NCBI GenBank assembly: GCA_021771035.1
Contig: JAETPU010000004.1
Location: forward strand, 113,796 to 177,795
Reading direction: 5' to 3'
Origin: Marvinbryantia formatexigens
GTDB lineage: Bacteria; Bacillota; Clostridia; Oscillospirales; Ruminococcaceae
Length of the DNA stretch: 64,000 nucleotides
The notes under the pieces were generated by a model that saw only the letters and a list, made by a program, of their open reading frames with translations, did not search any database and was not told the DNA's origin. Below, one piece after another: positions 8,428-15,961 of this stretch. Position 1 is the first letter of the stretch; each line of letters starts with the position of its first letter. Position numbers and translations under genes: made by a program.

Positions 8428-9330
8428 TTCCGAAGACGGGGCAATGCGGTCGGCGCTCACCAATTCCACAAAACGCTGGGCCGCATGGGAGAGGGTTACC
8501 CCGCGCAGAGTACAGATGCCAATTTGACGGGGCGGCAGCGGATCCTCCAGCTGAATTTCAAAGAGATCCCCCTGTGAAAGCGCCTGAGCGGAAAACTCCC
8601 GGATGACGCAGGAGATCCCCAAATGGATCCTGGCAAAATCCAAAAGTAAGTCGTAGGCCCCCAGCTCGATGACCGGATGAATGGTAAAACCGTCCTTTAA
8701 AAAGCAGCGATCCACATACCGGCGGGAATTTGCCAGCGGCTCCAGGAGAATGAGCGGATACTCCAGGAGCTCCTTGCGGGAGATTCTGCGCCCGCGAAGC
8801 TGCGCATACCGCTGAGAAGCCACAAAAATATCCTGAACGCTGCGGCAGGGAATCACCTGGATATCCTCGTCCTCGATGGGCAGATTGCCCACCACAATTT
8901 CCACGCCGCCGCTTTTGAGCATCCGGATGGACTGCCGGGTGGTGCGGTTGACCATCTGCAGCTTGATAGCAGGATACTGAGCGCTGAAGGTTTCCAGGTA
9001 CTTCAAAAGAAAATTCTTGGCGACCGTGTCCCCCGCGGCGATTTTCAGTTCTCCCCACAGAAGCTGTTTCATTTGTTCCAGGCGCTCCTCCCCGGCCTGG
9101 AGAAGCCCCAAGGCGGAGCCCACATACTCCAAAAGCATTTTACCCTCCCGGGTTGGCACCACGCCCCGGGAGCGCCGGTAGAATAAGGCACAGTCCAGCT
9201 GCTGCTCCAGCTGGCGGATAGCCTGGCTCACCGCGGACTGGGTGATATAGAGTTCCCGCGCAGCGGCGGAAAAGCTCTGGGTTCTGCCCACCACGGAAAA
9301 AATCCGGTAGGCATCCAAATTTGCCCCCAT
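8422..9330 (-). CDS. LysR-family transcriptional regulator
   Basis: A 302-residue regulator with the winged helix-turn-helix at residues 1-65 (LDAYRIFSVVGRTQSFSAAA, then QSAVSQAIRQLEQQL and a basic wing REGKMLLEY) and the periplasmic-binding-like effector domain behind it. The start ATG at 9330 has GAGGAGG 7 bases upstream. It is divergent from the CofE-type ligase gene at 9548, and the 217-base space between them holds that gene's promoter; LysR proteins commonly control the divergent neighbour, so the ligase gene is its likely target. The effector is unknown. Confidence 0.9.
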   Translation of the reverse strand: MGANLDAYRIFSVVGRTQSFSAAARELYITQSAVSQAIRQLEQQLDCALFYRRSRGVVPTREGKMLLEYVGSALGLLQAGEERLEQMKQLLWGELKIAAGDTVAKNFLLKYLETFSAQYPAIKLQMVNRTTRQSIRMLKSGGVEIVVGNLPIEDEDIQVIPCRSVQDIFVASQRYAQLRGRRISRKELLEYPLILLEPLANSRRYVDRCFLKDGFTIHPVIELGAYDLLLDFARIHLGISCVIREFSAQALSQGDLFEIQLEDPLPPRQIGICTLRGVTLSHAAQRFVELVSADRIAPSSEL

Positions 9331-9383
9331 ACGCCTGCCTCCTCTTATAAGCTACGCTAATATCAACTATTAGAAAATATGGT

Positions 9384-9412
9384 TTTACTTATAGAACTAT
9401 CTGTATTATAAT
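9384..9412 (+). promoter_or_regulatory. Promoter of the CofE-type ligase gene, with long leader
   Basis: -35 TTTACT (9384-9389), 17-base spacer, -10 TATAAT (9407-9412). The leader of about 130 bases contains GGCCT / AGGCC followed closely by seven T, a possible attenuator, and a TGTGCC / GGCACA pairing just before the ribosome binding site. The region also lies where a divergent LysR regulator would bind. Confidence 0.75.
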
Positions 9413-9547
9413 AGGGATGTTCGGGCCTGGCAAGAGGCCGGCCTGTTTTTTTACAGTTCTGGTTCTGTAACGGCGGAAACGCATTGTGCCTGGGGAATTT
9501 TCGTATGGGCGAAGCCGGCACAGTTGAGGAAAGGAAGGGTCATTCAT

Positions 9548-10738
9548 ATGGAAAGAACAGTAGGAACCATCTCCCGCGGCGTACGTGCACCGATTATTCG
9601 TGAGGGCGATCCGCTCGCGCAAATTGTTGCCGACTGCATTCTTAACGCCTCCAAAGCTGAGAACTTCACCATCCATAACCGGGATGTAGCAGCGGTTACC
9701 GAGGCCGTTGTGGCCCGCGCGCAGGGCAACTATGCCAGCGTGGACGATATTGCAGCCGATGTAAAGGCCCACTTTCCGGATGGCGAAGCCGGCGTCATCT
9801 TCCCCATTCTCAGCCGGAACCGTTTTTCCGTATGCCTGAAGGGAATTGCCACAGGGCTCAAAAAGATTGTTCTGATGCTCAGCTATCCCTCCGATGAGGT
9901 GGGCAATCATCTGATTTCCCTGGACGCCCTGGATGAAAAGGGCATCGATCCCTGGCGGGATACTCTCACAGAGGCACAGTACCGGGAGCTGTTCGGCCGG
10001 GTGCTGCATCCCTTTACGGGAGTGGATTACATTGAATTCTACCGGGATTTGATCACCAGCTGCGGCTGTGAGGTGGAAATTATCCTGTCCAACGACGCGA
10101 AAACTATTCTCAACTATACAAAAAACGTTCTGGCCTGCGATATTCATTCCCGCCAGCGCACCAAAAAGATTCTGGAAAAAGCCGGCGCCGAGCGTGTGTA
10201 TTGTCTGGATGATATTCTGTGCGCTTCTGTTAATGGAAGCGGCTTTAATGAGCAGTACGGCCTGCTGGGCTCCAACAAGGCCACCGAGACCACCGTTAAA
10301 CTGTTCCCCCGGGACTGCCAGGCCTTTGTCAATGAGGTTCAGGCGATTTTGGCGGAGAAAACCGGCGTGAAGGTGGAAGTGATGGTCTATGGCGACGGCG
10401 CCTTCAAGGATCCTGTGGGGAAAATCTGGGAGCTGGCCGATCCGGTTGTCTCCCCCGCCTTTACAGACGGCCTGATGGGAACCCCCAACGAGCTCAAGCT
10501 CAAATATCTGGCAGACAACCAGTTCGCTGATCTGAAGGGCGAGGAACTCAAAAAAGCCATCACCGAGCAAATTAACCAGAAGGACAGGGATCTCAAGGGC
10601 GATATGGCCTCTCAGGGCACCACGCCCCGCCGTCTCACAGATTTGATTGGCTCTCTGTGCGATCTCACCTCCGGCAGCGGTGACAAGGGAACCCCCATCG
10701 TCTTTATCCAGGGTTATTTTGATAACTACGCCAACTAA
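9548..10738 (+). CDS. CofE-like (coenzyme F420-0:L-glutamate ligase family) protein
   Basis: A 396-residue protein whose N-terminus (ISRGVRAPIIREGDPL, then NRDVAAVTEAVVARAQGNYA) matches the Clostridia branch of the F420-0:gamma-glutamyl ligase fold. The true family joins L-glutamate to F420-0 with GTP. Firmicutes of this type are not known to make F420 and no cof/fbi gene is nearby, so the real substrate is probably different. GGAAGG lies 9 bases before the ATG at 9548; a TTG further up is inside that site. It is a monocistronic unit between its own promoter and a terminator. Confidence 0.75.
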   Translation: MERTVGTISRGVRAPIIREGDPLAQIVADCILNASKAENFTIHNRDVAAVTEAVVARAQGNYASVDDIAADVKAHFPDGEAGVIFPILSRNRFSVCLKGIATGLKKIVLMLSYPSDEVGNHLISLDALDEKGIDPWRDTLTEAQYRELFGRVLHPFTGVDYIEFYRDLITSCGCEVEIILSNDAKTILNYTKNVLACDIHSRQRTKKILEKAGAERVYCLDDILCASVNGSGFNEQYGLLGSNKATETTVKLFPRDCQAFVNEVQAILAEKTGVKVEVMVYGDGAFKDPVGKIWELADPVVSPAFTDGLMGTPNELKLKYLADNQFADLKGEELKKAITEQINQKDRDLKGDMASQGTTPRRLTDLIGSLCDLTSGSGDKGTPIVFIQGYFDNYAN

Positions 10739-10765
10739 AAAACTCTGCTTTTGAACTGCCGTTCC

Positions 10766-10797
10766 AAAACCGCCGTGGGAAATCCCGGCGGTTTTTT
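10766..10797 (+). terminator. Terminator of the CofE-type ligase gene
   Basis: Stem AAAACCGCCGTGGG / TCCCGGCGGTTTT with an AAA loop, followed by six T. Confidence 0.88.
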
Positions 10798-11050
10798 CTT
10801 ATCACTGAAGGTTCAGTAAACCACTGTATTGCCGTCATGCTGTAAGAATTCTCCTAAAAGGGGCGCGAGCCCTTCCTGCCATGGCAGCTTGATTTTTTGC
10901 TTTTATGCAAAATATTTTTCTCCCGGGACCGCTTTTCCCGCACCCGCACGGTTCATCCCGGTTTTATTCCACCCGGCAGTTCTCTTCCACACAGGCAGTT
11001 GATTTACATTGAATTTCAGATATATTTTATCGTATTACAATAAATAATTG

Positions 11051-11079
11051 TTGACATACGGAGAATCCCAGTCTATAAT
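11051..11079 (+). promoter_or_regulatory. Consensus promoter of the DUF2975/HTH/rlmA unit
   Basis: A perfect -35 TTGACA (11051-11056) and -10 TATAAT (11074-11079) with a 17-base spacer, about 40 bases before the DUF2975 start. Confidence 0.9.
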
Positions 11080-11119
11080 AAGGGCAAGAAATCCACCTTA
11101 TTGTGAAAGGATGATTGGT

Positions 11120-11593
11120 ATGAGTCAAAAAAGCCTGTCCAAGATGCTCAAGGGAATTACCGCACTCACGCTCCTTCTGTGTGTATGCCTATATTTTGCG
11201 GCAATTCCGCTTGTGGGCAGACGTCTTGCCATCGGGGAATTTTCCGGTTACTTCTGGCCCTGGCTTCTCTTTCTGTGGGGGACGGCGCTGCCTGTCTTTG
11301 CCGGTTTGGCGCTGTTGTGGAAGATCTGCTGTGAAATCCAGGCCAACCGAGCCTTTTGCGCCGCCAACGCCAACCGCCTGGCCCTGATTTCCGGCTTGGC
11401 CGTGGGGGACGTGCTGTATTTCTTCGCCGGCAGCGTTCTTCTACTGCTCGTGAATAAAAGCCATCCCAGCGTGCTTTTGGCCTCCCTGCTTGTGGACTTT
11501 GTGGGAATCGCCGCCTCTATTCTGGCAGCCCTGCTGTCCCGGCTTGTGAGGCGCGCCGCCGAACTTCAGGAGGAAAACGCACTTACGATTTAA
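11120..11593 (+). CDS. DUF2975-type membrane protein
   Basis: A 157-residue protein with four predicted membrane helices (about residues 12-32, 45-70, 95-118 and 128-150) and the family hallmark CCEIQANRAFCAANANRLALIS between helices 2 and 3. It is paired with a small Cro/CI-type regulator directly downstream, as in Bacillus yoaS-yozG. The role is unknown; such pairs are thought to be membrane-linked regulators. I start at the ATG at 11120 because the GAAAGG motif is correctly spaced for it and not for the ATG nine bases earlier. Confidence 0.78.
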   Translation: MSQKSLSKMLKGITALTLLLCVCLYFAAIPLVGRRLAIGEFSGYFWPWLLFLWGTALPVFAGLALLWKICCEIQANRAFCAANANRLALISGLAVGDVLYFFAGSVLLLLVNKSHPSVLLASLLVDFVGIAASILAALLSRLVRRAAELQEENALTI

Positions 11594-11641
11594 GCTTCCA
11601 AGGGACCAAATTTTGAATTCCTTTTCCAACGGAGGAATGTG

Positions 11642-11878
11642 ATGATTATTATCAATATCGACGTTATGCTGGCGAAACGAAAAATGAGCGTCACCCAGCT
11701 GGCGCAGCAGGTGGGAATCACCCTGGCAAATCTCTCCATTCTAAAAAACGGAAAGATGAAGGCTATCCGCATTGAAACTCTCAATAAAATCTGCGGGGCT
11801 CTGCAATGTCAGCCGGGCGACATCCTGGAATGGCGGGAGGATCCCAAAGAGCCCTGGGATTCCCCAGAATCTTTTTGA
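11642..11878 (+). CDS. Small Cro/CI (YozG-like) helix-turn-helix regulator
   Basis: A 78-residue protein that is almost only a helix-turn-helix: INIDVMLAKRKMSVTQLAQQ, then VGITLANLSILKNGKMKAIR as recognition region and LNKICGALQCQPGDILEW, the usual family end. GGAGG is 6 bases before the ATG at 11642. It sits 48 bases behind the DUF2975 gene and 15 bases before rlmA, so all three probably share the promoter at 11051. Confidence 0.85.
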   Translation: MIIINIDVMLAKRKMSVTQLAQQVGITLANLSILKNGKMKAIRIETLNKICGALQCQPGDILEWREDPKEPWDSPESF

Positions 11879-11893
11879 AAAGGAGCCTCTTTC

Positions 11894-12742
11894 ATGATTC
11901 ATAATCCCTCGTCCTTTTTATGTCCGGTATGCCATGCTCCCCTGCTGCGGTTAGAACGCAGCTACTGCTGCCCCAATCGGCACAGCTTTGACTGTTCCAA
12001 GTACGGCTATGTGAACCTTCTTTTGGATAACGCGAAAAATTCCAAGCTGCCAGGAGACAACAAAGAGATGATCCGCGCCCGGAAGGAATTTTTAGAGAAA
12101 GGCTACTACTTTCCCCTGGTTCAGGCGCTGCAGAAGGAGGTTTCCGGCGCGCTAAAAGAAGTGGAACACCCGGTACTCCTGGATGCGGGCTGTGGAGAGG
12201 GCTACTACACCTATCATCTCAGCGAGGCCCTCAGACAACAGGGGGCCTGTCCGGAAGTTTTCGGCGTGGATATCTCCAAATTTGCCTTGCAAAGGGCAGG
12301 ACGCCGTCTGCAGCAGGCGCAGCTGGCAGTAGCCAGCGTGTTTCATCTGCCCTTGGCCGGCAACAGCATCCATGCGCTGGTGAATCTGTTCGCCCCCTGC
12401 TGCCCTGGGGAATTTCACCGCGTCCTGCGTGAGGATGGGCACCTGTTTCTGGTTATTCCGGACAGGGAGCATCTGTGGGAGCTCAAAACCCAGGTGTATG
12501 AGCATCCTTACCCCAATGAAGTAAAGCCCTATGACCTGGATGGATTTACGTTGGCGGGAGTGCAAAAGGTAGCATCCCGCATCACACTGGAGAATCCTCA
12601 GGATATCGGGAACCTCTTTTCCATGACGCCCTACTCCTACCGGACCTCTCAGCAGGATGTACAGCGCCTGCGGGAACTCACCGCCCTGCATACCAAGATT
12701 CAGTTTCAGATTCTCCACTACGTCCCGCAGCGCAAAGCATAA
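11894..12742 (+). CDS. rlmA: 23S rRNA (guanine-N1)-methyltransferase RlmA type
   Basis: A 282-residue enzyme with an N-terminal zinc finger (LCPVCHAPL ... CCPNRHSFDCSKYGYVNLL) typical of RlmA, followed by a SAM-binding domain with motif I VLLDAGCGEGYYTYHL and FGVDISKFALQRA. RlmA(I)/(II) methylates G745 or G748 of 23S rRNA in helix 35; which base cannot be told from the sequence. The AKNSKLPGDNKEMIRARKEFLEKGYY segment that precedes motif I is a further family mark. It is the last gene of the DUF2975-HTH-rlmA unit. Confidence 0.88.
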   Translation: MIHNPSSFLCPVCHAPLLRLERSYCCPNRHSFDCSKYGYVNLLLDNAKNSKLPGDNKEMIRARKEFLEKGYYFPLVQALQKEVSGALKEVEHPVLLDAGCGEGYYTYHLSEALRQQGACPEVFGVDISKFALQRAGRRLQQAQLAVASVFHLPLAGNSIHALVNLFAPCCPGEFHRVLREDGHLFLVIPDREHLWELKTQVYEHPYPNEVKPYDLDGFTLAGVQKVASRITLENPQDIGNLFSMTPYSYRTSQQDVQRLRELTALHTKIQFQILHYVPQRKA

Positions 12743-12803
12743 CGTCCCCGGCGGCCGCAAACCAAAGCCATTTACAAGCGCTGCAGAGTGCCAATCCTGT
12801 GAA

Positions 12804-12830
12804 AAAAGTTCTGGTGAACATTGTACAACA
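12804..12830 (-). repeat. Degenerate end of the three-stem module
   Basis: On the minus strand TTGTTGTACAATGTTCACC matches the -10/first arm of the module family, but the second arm (GTGTGAAC) and the later stems are missing. It lies within 50 bases of the point where murA similarity ends, which may mark the deletion or insertion junction. Confidence 0.45.
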
Positions 12831-12842
12831 AGGCGCAGCGAT

Positions 12843-13223
12843 TTACCCCAGAAAACTCCGGCGCCATTTTGCTTCGCAGCCACCGGGATAGGAAAGGCGC
12901 GCCCGCCCGCAGCGCCCCAGCATGGCTCCCAGAAAGACGATGGAGGATCGCATCTCCCGCATGAGATGATCCGGGACGTCACAGCACTCCAGGACAGAGG
13001 AATCCACCCGCACAGTGGAGCCCTCCCGCGTCACCCGGCAGCCCAGGTGTTCCAAGATGCGGCAGGTGGCGTCGATATCCGTGAGATTCGGGCATTCCTG
13101 GATGATGCACTCGCCCGGCACCAGGATGCAGGCGGCTAGAATATGTAGGGCGCTGTTCTTGGCTCCGTGTACCGTCACTTCTCCGGATAGGCGGTGCCCG
13201 CCCTCAATCCAATAGTCAGCCAT
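12843..13223 (-). pseudogene. murA: murA fragment (N-terminal 115 residues of UDP-GlcNAc 1-carboxyvinyltransferase)
   Basis: The ORF begins like MurA: WIEGGHRLSGEVTVHGAKNS with the substrate-binding Lys-Asn of GAKNSALHILAACIL, then EMRSSIVFLGAMLGRCG and YPGGCE. After the GGCE (about 12872) similarity stops and nine unrelated residues lead to a stop. Intact MurA is about 420 residues, so the second EPSP-synthase-like domain and half of the first are gone. It sits where murA normally follows murG in related dcw clusters, but is cut off from murG by 1.6 kb of hairpin-rich DNA. Another murA must exist elsewhere because the step is essential. Confidence 0.85.
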
Positions 13224-13569
13224 ATCGTTTCAGTTCCTTTCCTGCTTACAGTATTTCTGCGGCGCCTTTCCGCAGAGACAGCCGCTTTTCCCCTCCCATA
13301 CGTTCGGAAAAATGGGATGCCGGAAAAGCTCTCTAGAGTGGAACAAACTGCAAAAATAACAGGCCCTGCCGCAGCCGCAAAACAAACGGCGCACAGCAAT
13401 GCGAAAGGATTCCCGCCTTTTTGTGGATGGGAAATCCGAAGGGCACGCTGACCATAACAGGCCGTTTGAAGGGAATTTCCGGCTCTTTGCGCCTGGTTTC
13501 CTTGGGTTCATTTCACTTATACTGCATCATATGTCAAAAGCCGAAAGCGTGTGAAACGAGTCTTTTACA
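13224..13569. other. Gene-free stretch 5' of the murA fragment
   Basis: I see no coding region, RNA gene or convincing promoter here. Short frames on both strands lack ribosome binding sites and family similarity. Confidence 0.5.
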
Positions 13570-13617
13570 AAAAACAGAGCATTCTGGGGGATGTTCCCGA
13601 AAGGATGCTCTGTTTTT
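13570..13617. terminator. Bidirectional hairpin at the edge of the module array
   Basis: AAAACAGAGCAT / ATGCTCTGTTTT arms enclose an inner GGGGGA-TGT-TCCC hairpin, with an A-run on the left and a T-run on the right, so it can terminate in both directions. Confidence 0.75.
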
Positions 13618-13674
13618 ATGCAAATAAAGAAGAACTACACTTTTTAGTTTTTCTCTCCCTGCCCGCTCAATGCC

Positions 13675-13748
13675 GGGAGGTACTCTGGGCTCAATCGAAA
13701 CGGTAATCCTACAGTACCTCCGTGAGTTTTGAAACAAGTTCAAAACTC
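13675..13748 (+). repeat. Two-stem hairpin module 1
   Basis: A 9-bp stem GGAGGTACT / AGTACCTCC with about 28 bases inside, two bases, then a tight 10-bp hairpin GAGTTTTGAA-acaag-TTCAAAACTC. Module 4 has the same plan with GGAGGTGCT / AGCACCTCC, a paired change. Confidence 0.85.
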
Positions 13749-13830
13749 CGCTGCTTTCCTATATGCCAAATGGCACCGGGACGCGTTTAGTTTTATTCTC
13801 CGCTTAGCCCCCAGTTTTGTACCCACTACG

Positions 13831-13939
13831 GAGAATTGAAACCTGTTTCAATTCTCATTAGGGATGCTGTATGACTCAGATAAGAAAGGGCTTAGCGCAT
13901 CCCGGCATCCCTTTGAAGTTTTGGACAAGCCAAAACTTC
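13831..13939. repeat. Back-to-back hairpin modules 2
   Basis: An inverted-orientation tight hairpin of 12 perfect pairs, GAGAATTGAAAC / GTTTCAATTCTC (13831-13856), is followed by GGGATGC...GCATCCC (13861-13903), a second GCATCCC (13905-13911), and a forward tight hairpin GAAGTTTTGG-acaag-CCAAAACTTC (13915-13939). It looks like two modules in opposite orientation sharing the long-loop stem. Confidence 0.8.
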
Positions 13940-14135
13940 CGCAACTAATTCTAAATTGTGGTCTGCACGGCCAGAAAAGGGGGAAAGAGCCGCCCAAGAG
14001 GCGTTCCCCGTCTTGAGTATCACCCCCTTGGGGGCGGTTCCTTGCACTCTATGAGTAAAGGCTGGAAAAAAGTCGAGAATCGCAGGCTCTCTCAACTTTT
14101 AGTCCCACACTTGGGCCGATGCCGCTGATGCAACC
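13940..14135. other. Spacer in the hairpin array
   Basis: No ORF with a ribosome binding site. Contains a GC-rich self-complementary segment (CCCCCTTGGGGG, about 14022-14033). Confidence 0.4.
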
Positions 14136-14208
14136 GGGATGCTCGTAGTCTGATTCTGAACCTCAGTCCATCAGCATCCCTTAGAAGTTTTGGGCAAGTC
14201 AAAACTTC
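14136..14208 (+). repeat. Two-stem hairpin module 3
   Basis: Stem GGGATGCT (14136-14143) / AGCATCCC (14173-14180) with a 29-base interior, then GAAGTTTTG / CAAAACTTC (14184-14208). Confidence 0.83.
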
Positions 14209-14262
14209 CGTAGTTGGTTCTAGTTCTGTCTATCAAATTACTGCCGTAATCCGGGGGTTCAT

Positions 14263-14337
14263 CGGAGGTGCTCTCAGTTTATCCGATGCTTAGTTGTACA
14301 GCACCTCCGTGAAGTTTCGGGGCAAGCCCAAAACTTC
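14263..14337 (+). repeat. Two-stem hairpin module 4
   Basis: Stem CGGAGGTGCT / AGCACCTCCG (14263-14272 and 14300-14309), then GAAGTTTcGGG / CCCaAAACTTC (14311-14337) with one internal mismatch and a GCAAG-containing loop. Confidence 0.83.
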
Positions 14338-14406
14338 CGTAGATTCAAACAAATCTTTAGAATTGCTTTGTGGCCTTTGGATACTTTTCTGCTGGAATAA
14401 ACTACG

Positions 14407-14479
14407 GAGAATTGAAACTTGTTTCAATTCTCATAAGGGATGCCGTATGACTAGGCCAAGACTGAACTACCCGCATCCC
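14407..14479 (-). repeat. Two-stem hairpin module 5, inverted orientation
   Basis: Tight hairpin GAGAATTGAAAC-tt-GTTTCAATTCTC (14407-14432), then GGGATGC...GCATCCC (14437-14479). Its first 45 bases nearly duplicate those of module 2. Confidence 0.83.
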
Positions 14480-14770
14480 GGCGGCAGGGCTTTGGGAAGG
14501 AATTGGACGACAGTTTTCATGGGTGAAATTACCCTATTTTAATAAAATCAGTGTGAGACGCGGGGAGAACTGTGCTGACGTATGGCGGCAACAGCGTTTG
14601 AGCCGCACGGTTTTGTTGTCTCGAAACCGGTGATTTAAACAGAGTTGGAATGGTTCCCCGCTTTATTTTCCGGCTTGTTTTTTTGTATCTCGCTGCGCTC
14701 GCCGCTCAAAGCTAGAGCTTTTTATGAGGCTATTCCTCCAGTAGAACTGTAGGCTTCAGTAATAATAAAA
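14480..14770. other. Gene-free stretch between the hairpin array and the murG terminator
   Basis: No supported ORF. A short segment around 14585-14615 (GGCGGCAAC...GAGCCGCACGG) could fold, but matches no RNA family I can name. Confidence 0.4.
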
Positions 14771-14771
14771 C

Positions 14772-14814
14772 AGCAAGCCTCCGCCGGGGAGAACAATGCC
14801 GGCGGAGGCTTGCT
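14772..14814 (-). terminator. Terminator at the end of the dcw transcript, after murG
   Basis: A perfect 16-bp stem AGCAAGCCTCCGCCGG / CCGGCGGAGGCTTGCT with an 11-base loop, followed on the minus strand by TGTTTTATTATT. It lies 10 bases after the murG stop, so the operon now ends at murG. Confidence 0.9.
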
Positions 14815-14823
14815 TGAGTATCC

Positions 14824-15957
14824 TTATTTTTCCCGGTTTTCCCGGGCCAATTTGCAGATTTCCGAATAGATGCGGGCATTGGCGTCCACAATCGCCGTAG
14901 CCAGGGCGTTATGGGAGAGCTCCTTGAGACGCTCGGGGTGTTCCAAAAGCTCCCGAACCTGCGCAAACAGGGCCTGGCCAGTCAAATTCTTTTCCTGGAG
15001 CATCAGGGCCGCTCCCTCATCCACCAGAACCTTGGCGTTATAATACTGATGGTTAGCCGCCACATTGGGGGACGGAATGAGAATCGCCGCCTTGCCTGCC
15101 GCCTGGATTTCACACAGGGTCAGGGCACCGGAACGGGTAATCAGCAGATCCGCCGCCGCCATACAGCGGGACATATCGTCGATATATTCCCGGACCCGCA
15201 GATTGGGATAGTTTTGCAGATCCACTCCCTGCTCCCGCAAAAGGGCGCCGAAGCGTTCCCAGTCATAGGAGCCGGTTCCATGGATATGTACCACGTCCCG
15301 GTTCTCCCGGTTGAGGGCCAGCACCTGGGCCATTGCGTCGTTGAGCTTTTTGGCGCCGTTGCTTCCGCCGAAAGAGAGGATACAGACCTGGTTTTCCTCA
15401 ATTCCCAATTCCTGCCGAGCCTGCCGGCGGCTTGCGAAGAGAATTTCCTCCCGAACAGGGTTTCCGGTGACAACCGTCTGGCACTCAGGCAGGTACTCCT
15501 TGGCCTCAGGAACCGCCAGAAGCACCTTGTTTACATAGCGGCTCAGCAGCTTGGTAGTCACGCCGGGAAAGGCGTTCTGTTCGTGCGTGAGAGTGGGATA
15601 GCCGTCCTTGGCGGCCCGGCGCAGCAGCGCACCGCTGGCATAGCCGCCGGTGCCTACCACCACATCGGGAGAAAAGCCGCGCAATATTTCCCTGGCACGG
15701 TGTGAGGCGCCCATGAGATAAAACACAGCCTGGCAGTTGTTTTTCAGGTTATACCAGCTGAGCTTGCGCTGAAACCCCTTCACCTTAATGGGGGCAAAAT
15801 CAAACCCGGCTTTGGGCACCAACTGCGCCTCCATCCCCTTGGGGTTTCCGGCAAAGAGAATTTTTACGTTGGGATCCTGTGTTTTTGCATAGTTTGCCAC
15901 CGCAATGGCCGGATTGATGTGCCCGCCGGTTCCTCCGCAGACAAATAACAACCTCAT
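14824..15957 (-). CDS. murG: Lipid II synthase: undecaprenyl-PP-MurNAc-pentapeptide GlcNAc transferase
   Basis: A 377-residue GT-B glycosyltransferase that adds GlcNAc to lipid I at the inner membrane face. It shows the N-terminal loop CGGTGGHINPAIAVA, the ISPDVVVGTGGYAS-like segment (SPDVVVGTGGYASG), the GGSNGAKKLN loop, and the UDP-binding region ITRSGALTLCEIQAAGKAAILIPSP. Its ribosome binding site AAGGAG overlaps the ftsW stop region, with a 4-base gap between the genes, so translation is coupled. It is the last intact gene of the dcw operon. Confidence 0.96.
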   Translation of the reverse strand: MRLLFVCGGTGGHINPAIAVANYAKTQDPNVKILFAGNPKGMEAQLVPKAGFDFAPIKVKGFQRKLSWYNLKNNCQAVFYLMGASHRAREILRGFSPDVVVGTGGYASGALLRRAAKDGYPTLTHEQNAFPGVTTKLLSRYVNKVLLAVPEAKEYLPECQTVVTGNPVREEILFASRRQARQELGIEENQVCILSFGGSNGAKKLNDAMAQVLALNRENRDVVHIHGTGSYDWERFGALLREQGVDLQNYPNLRVREYIDDMSRCMAAADLLITRSGALTLCEIQAAGKAAILIPSPNVAANHQYYNAKVLVDEGAALMLQEKNLTGQALFAQVRELLEHPERLKELSHNALATAIVDANARIYSEICKLARENREK

Positions 15958-15961
15958 GCTG

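Noticed and set aside
9389..10570. 393-codon minus-strand frame
   Set aside because: Antisense of the CofE-type ligase gene, and it would run over the promoter of that gene.
13675..14479. CRISPR array
   Set aside because: Repeats are self-complementary, occur in both orientations, vary in sequence and are not evenly spaced; no cas gene is nearby.
14540..14670. Group II intron domain V-like segment (GAGCCGCACGG)
   Set aside because: The expected 34-base domain V hairpin with its bulge and the AGC catalytic triad pairing are not there, and no intron ORF is present.
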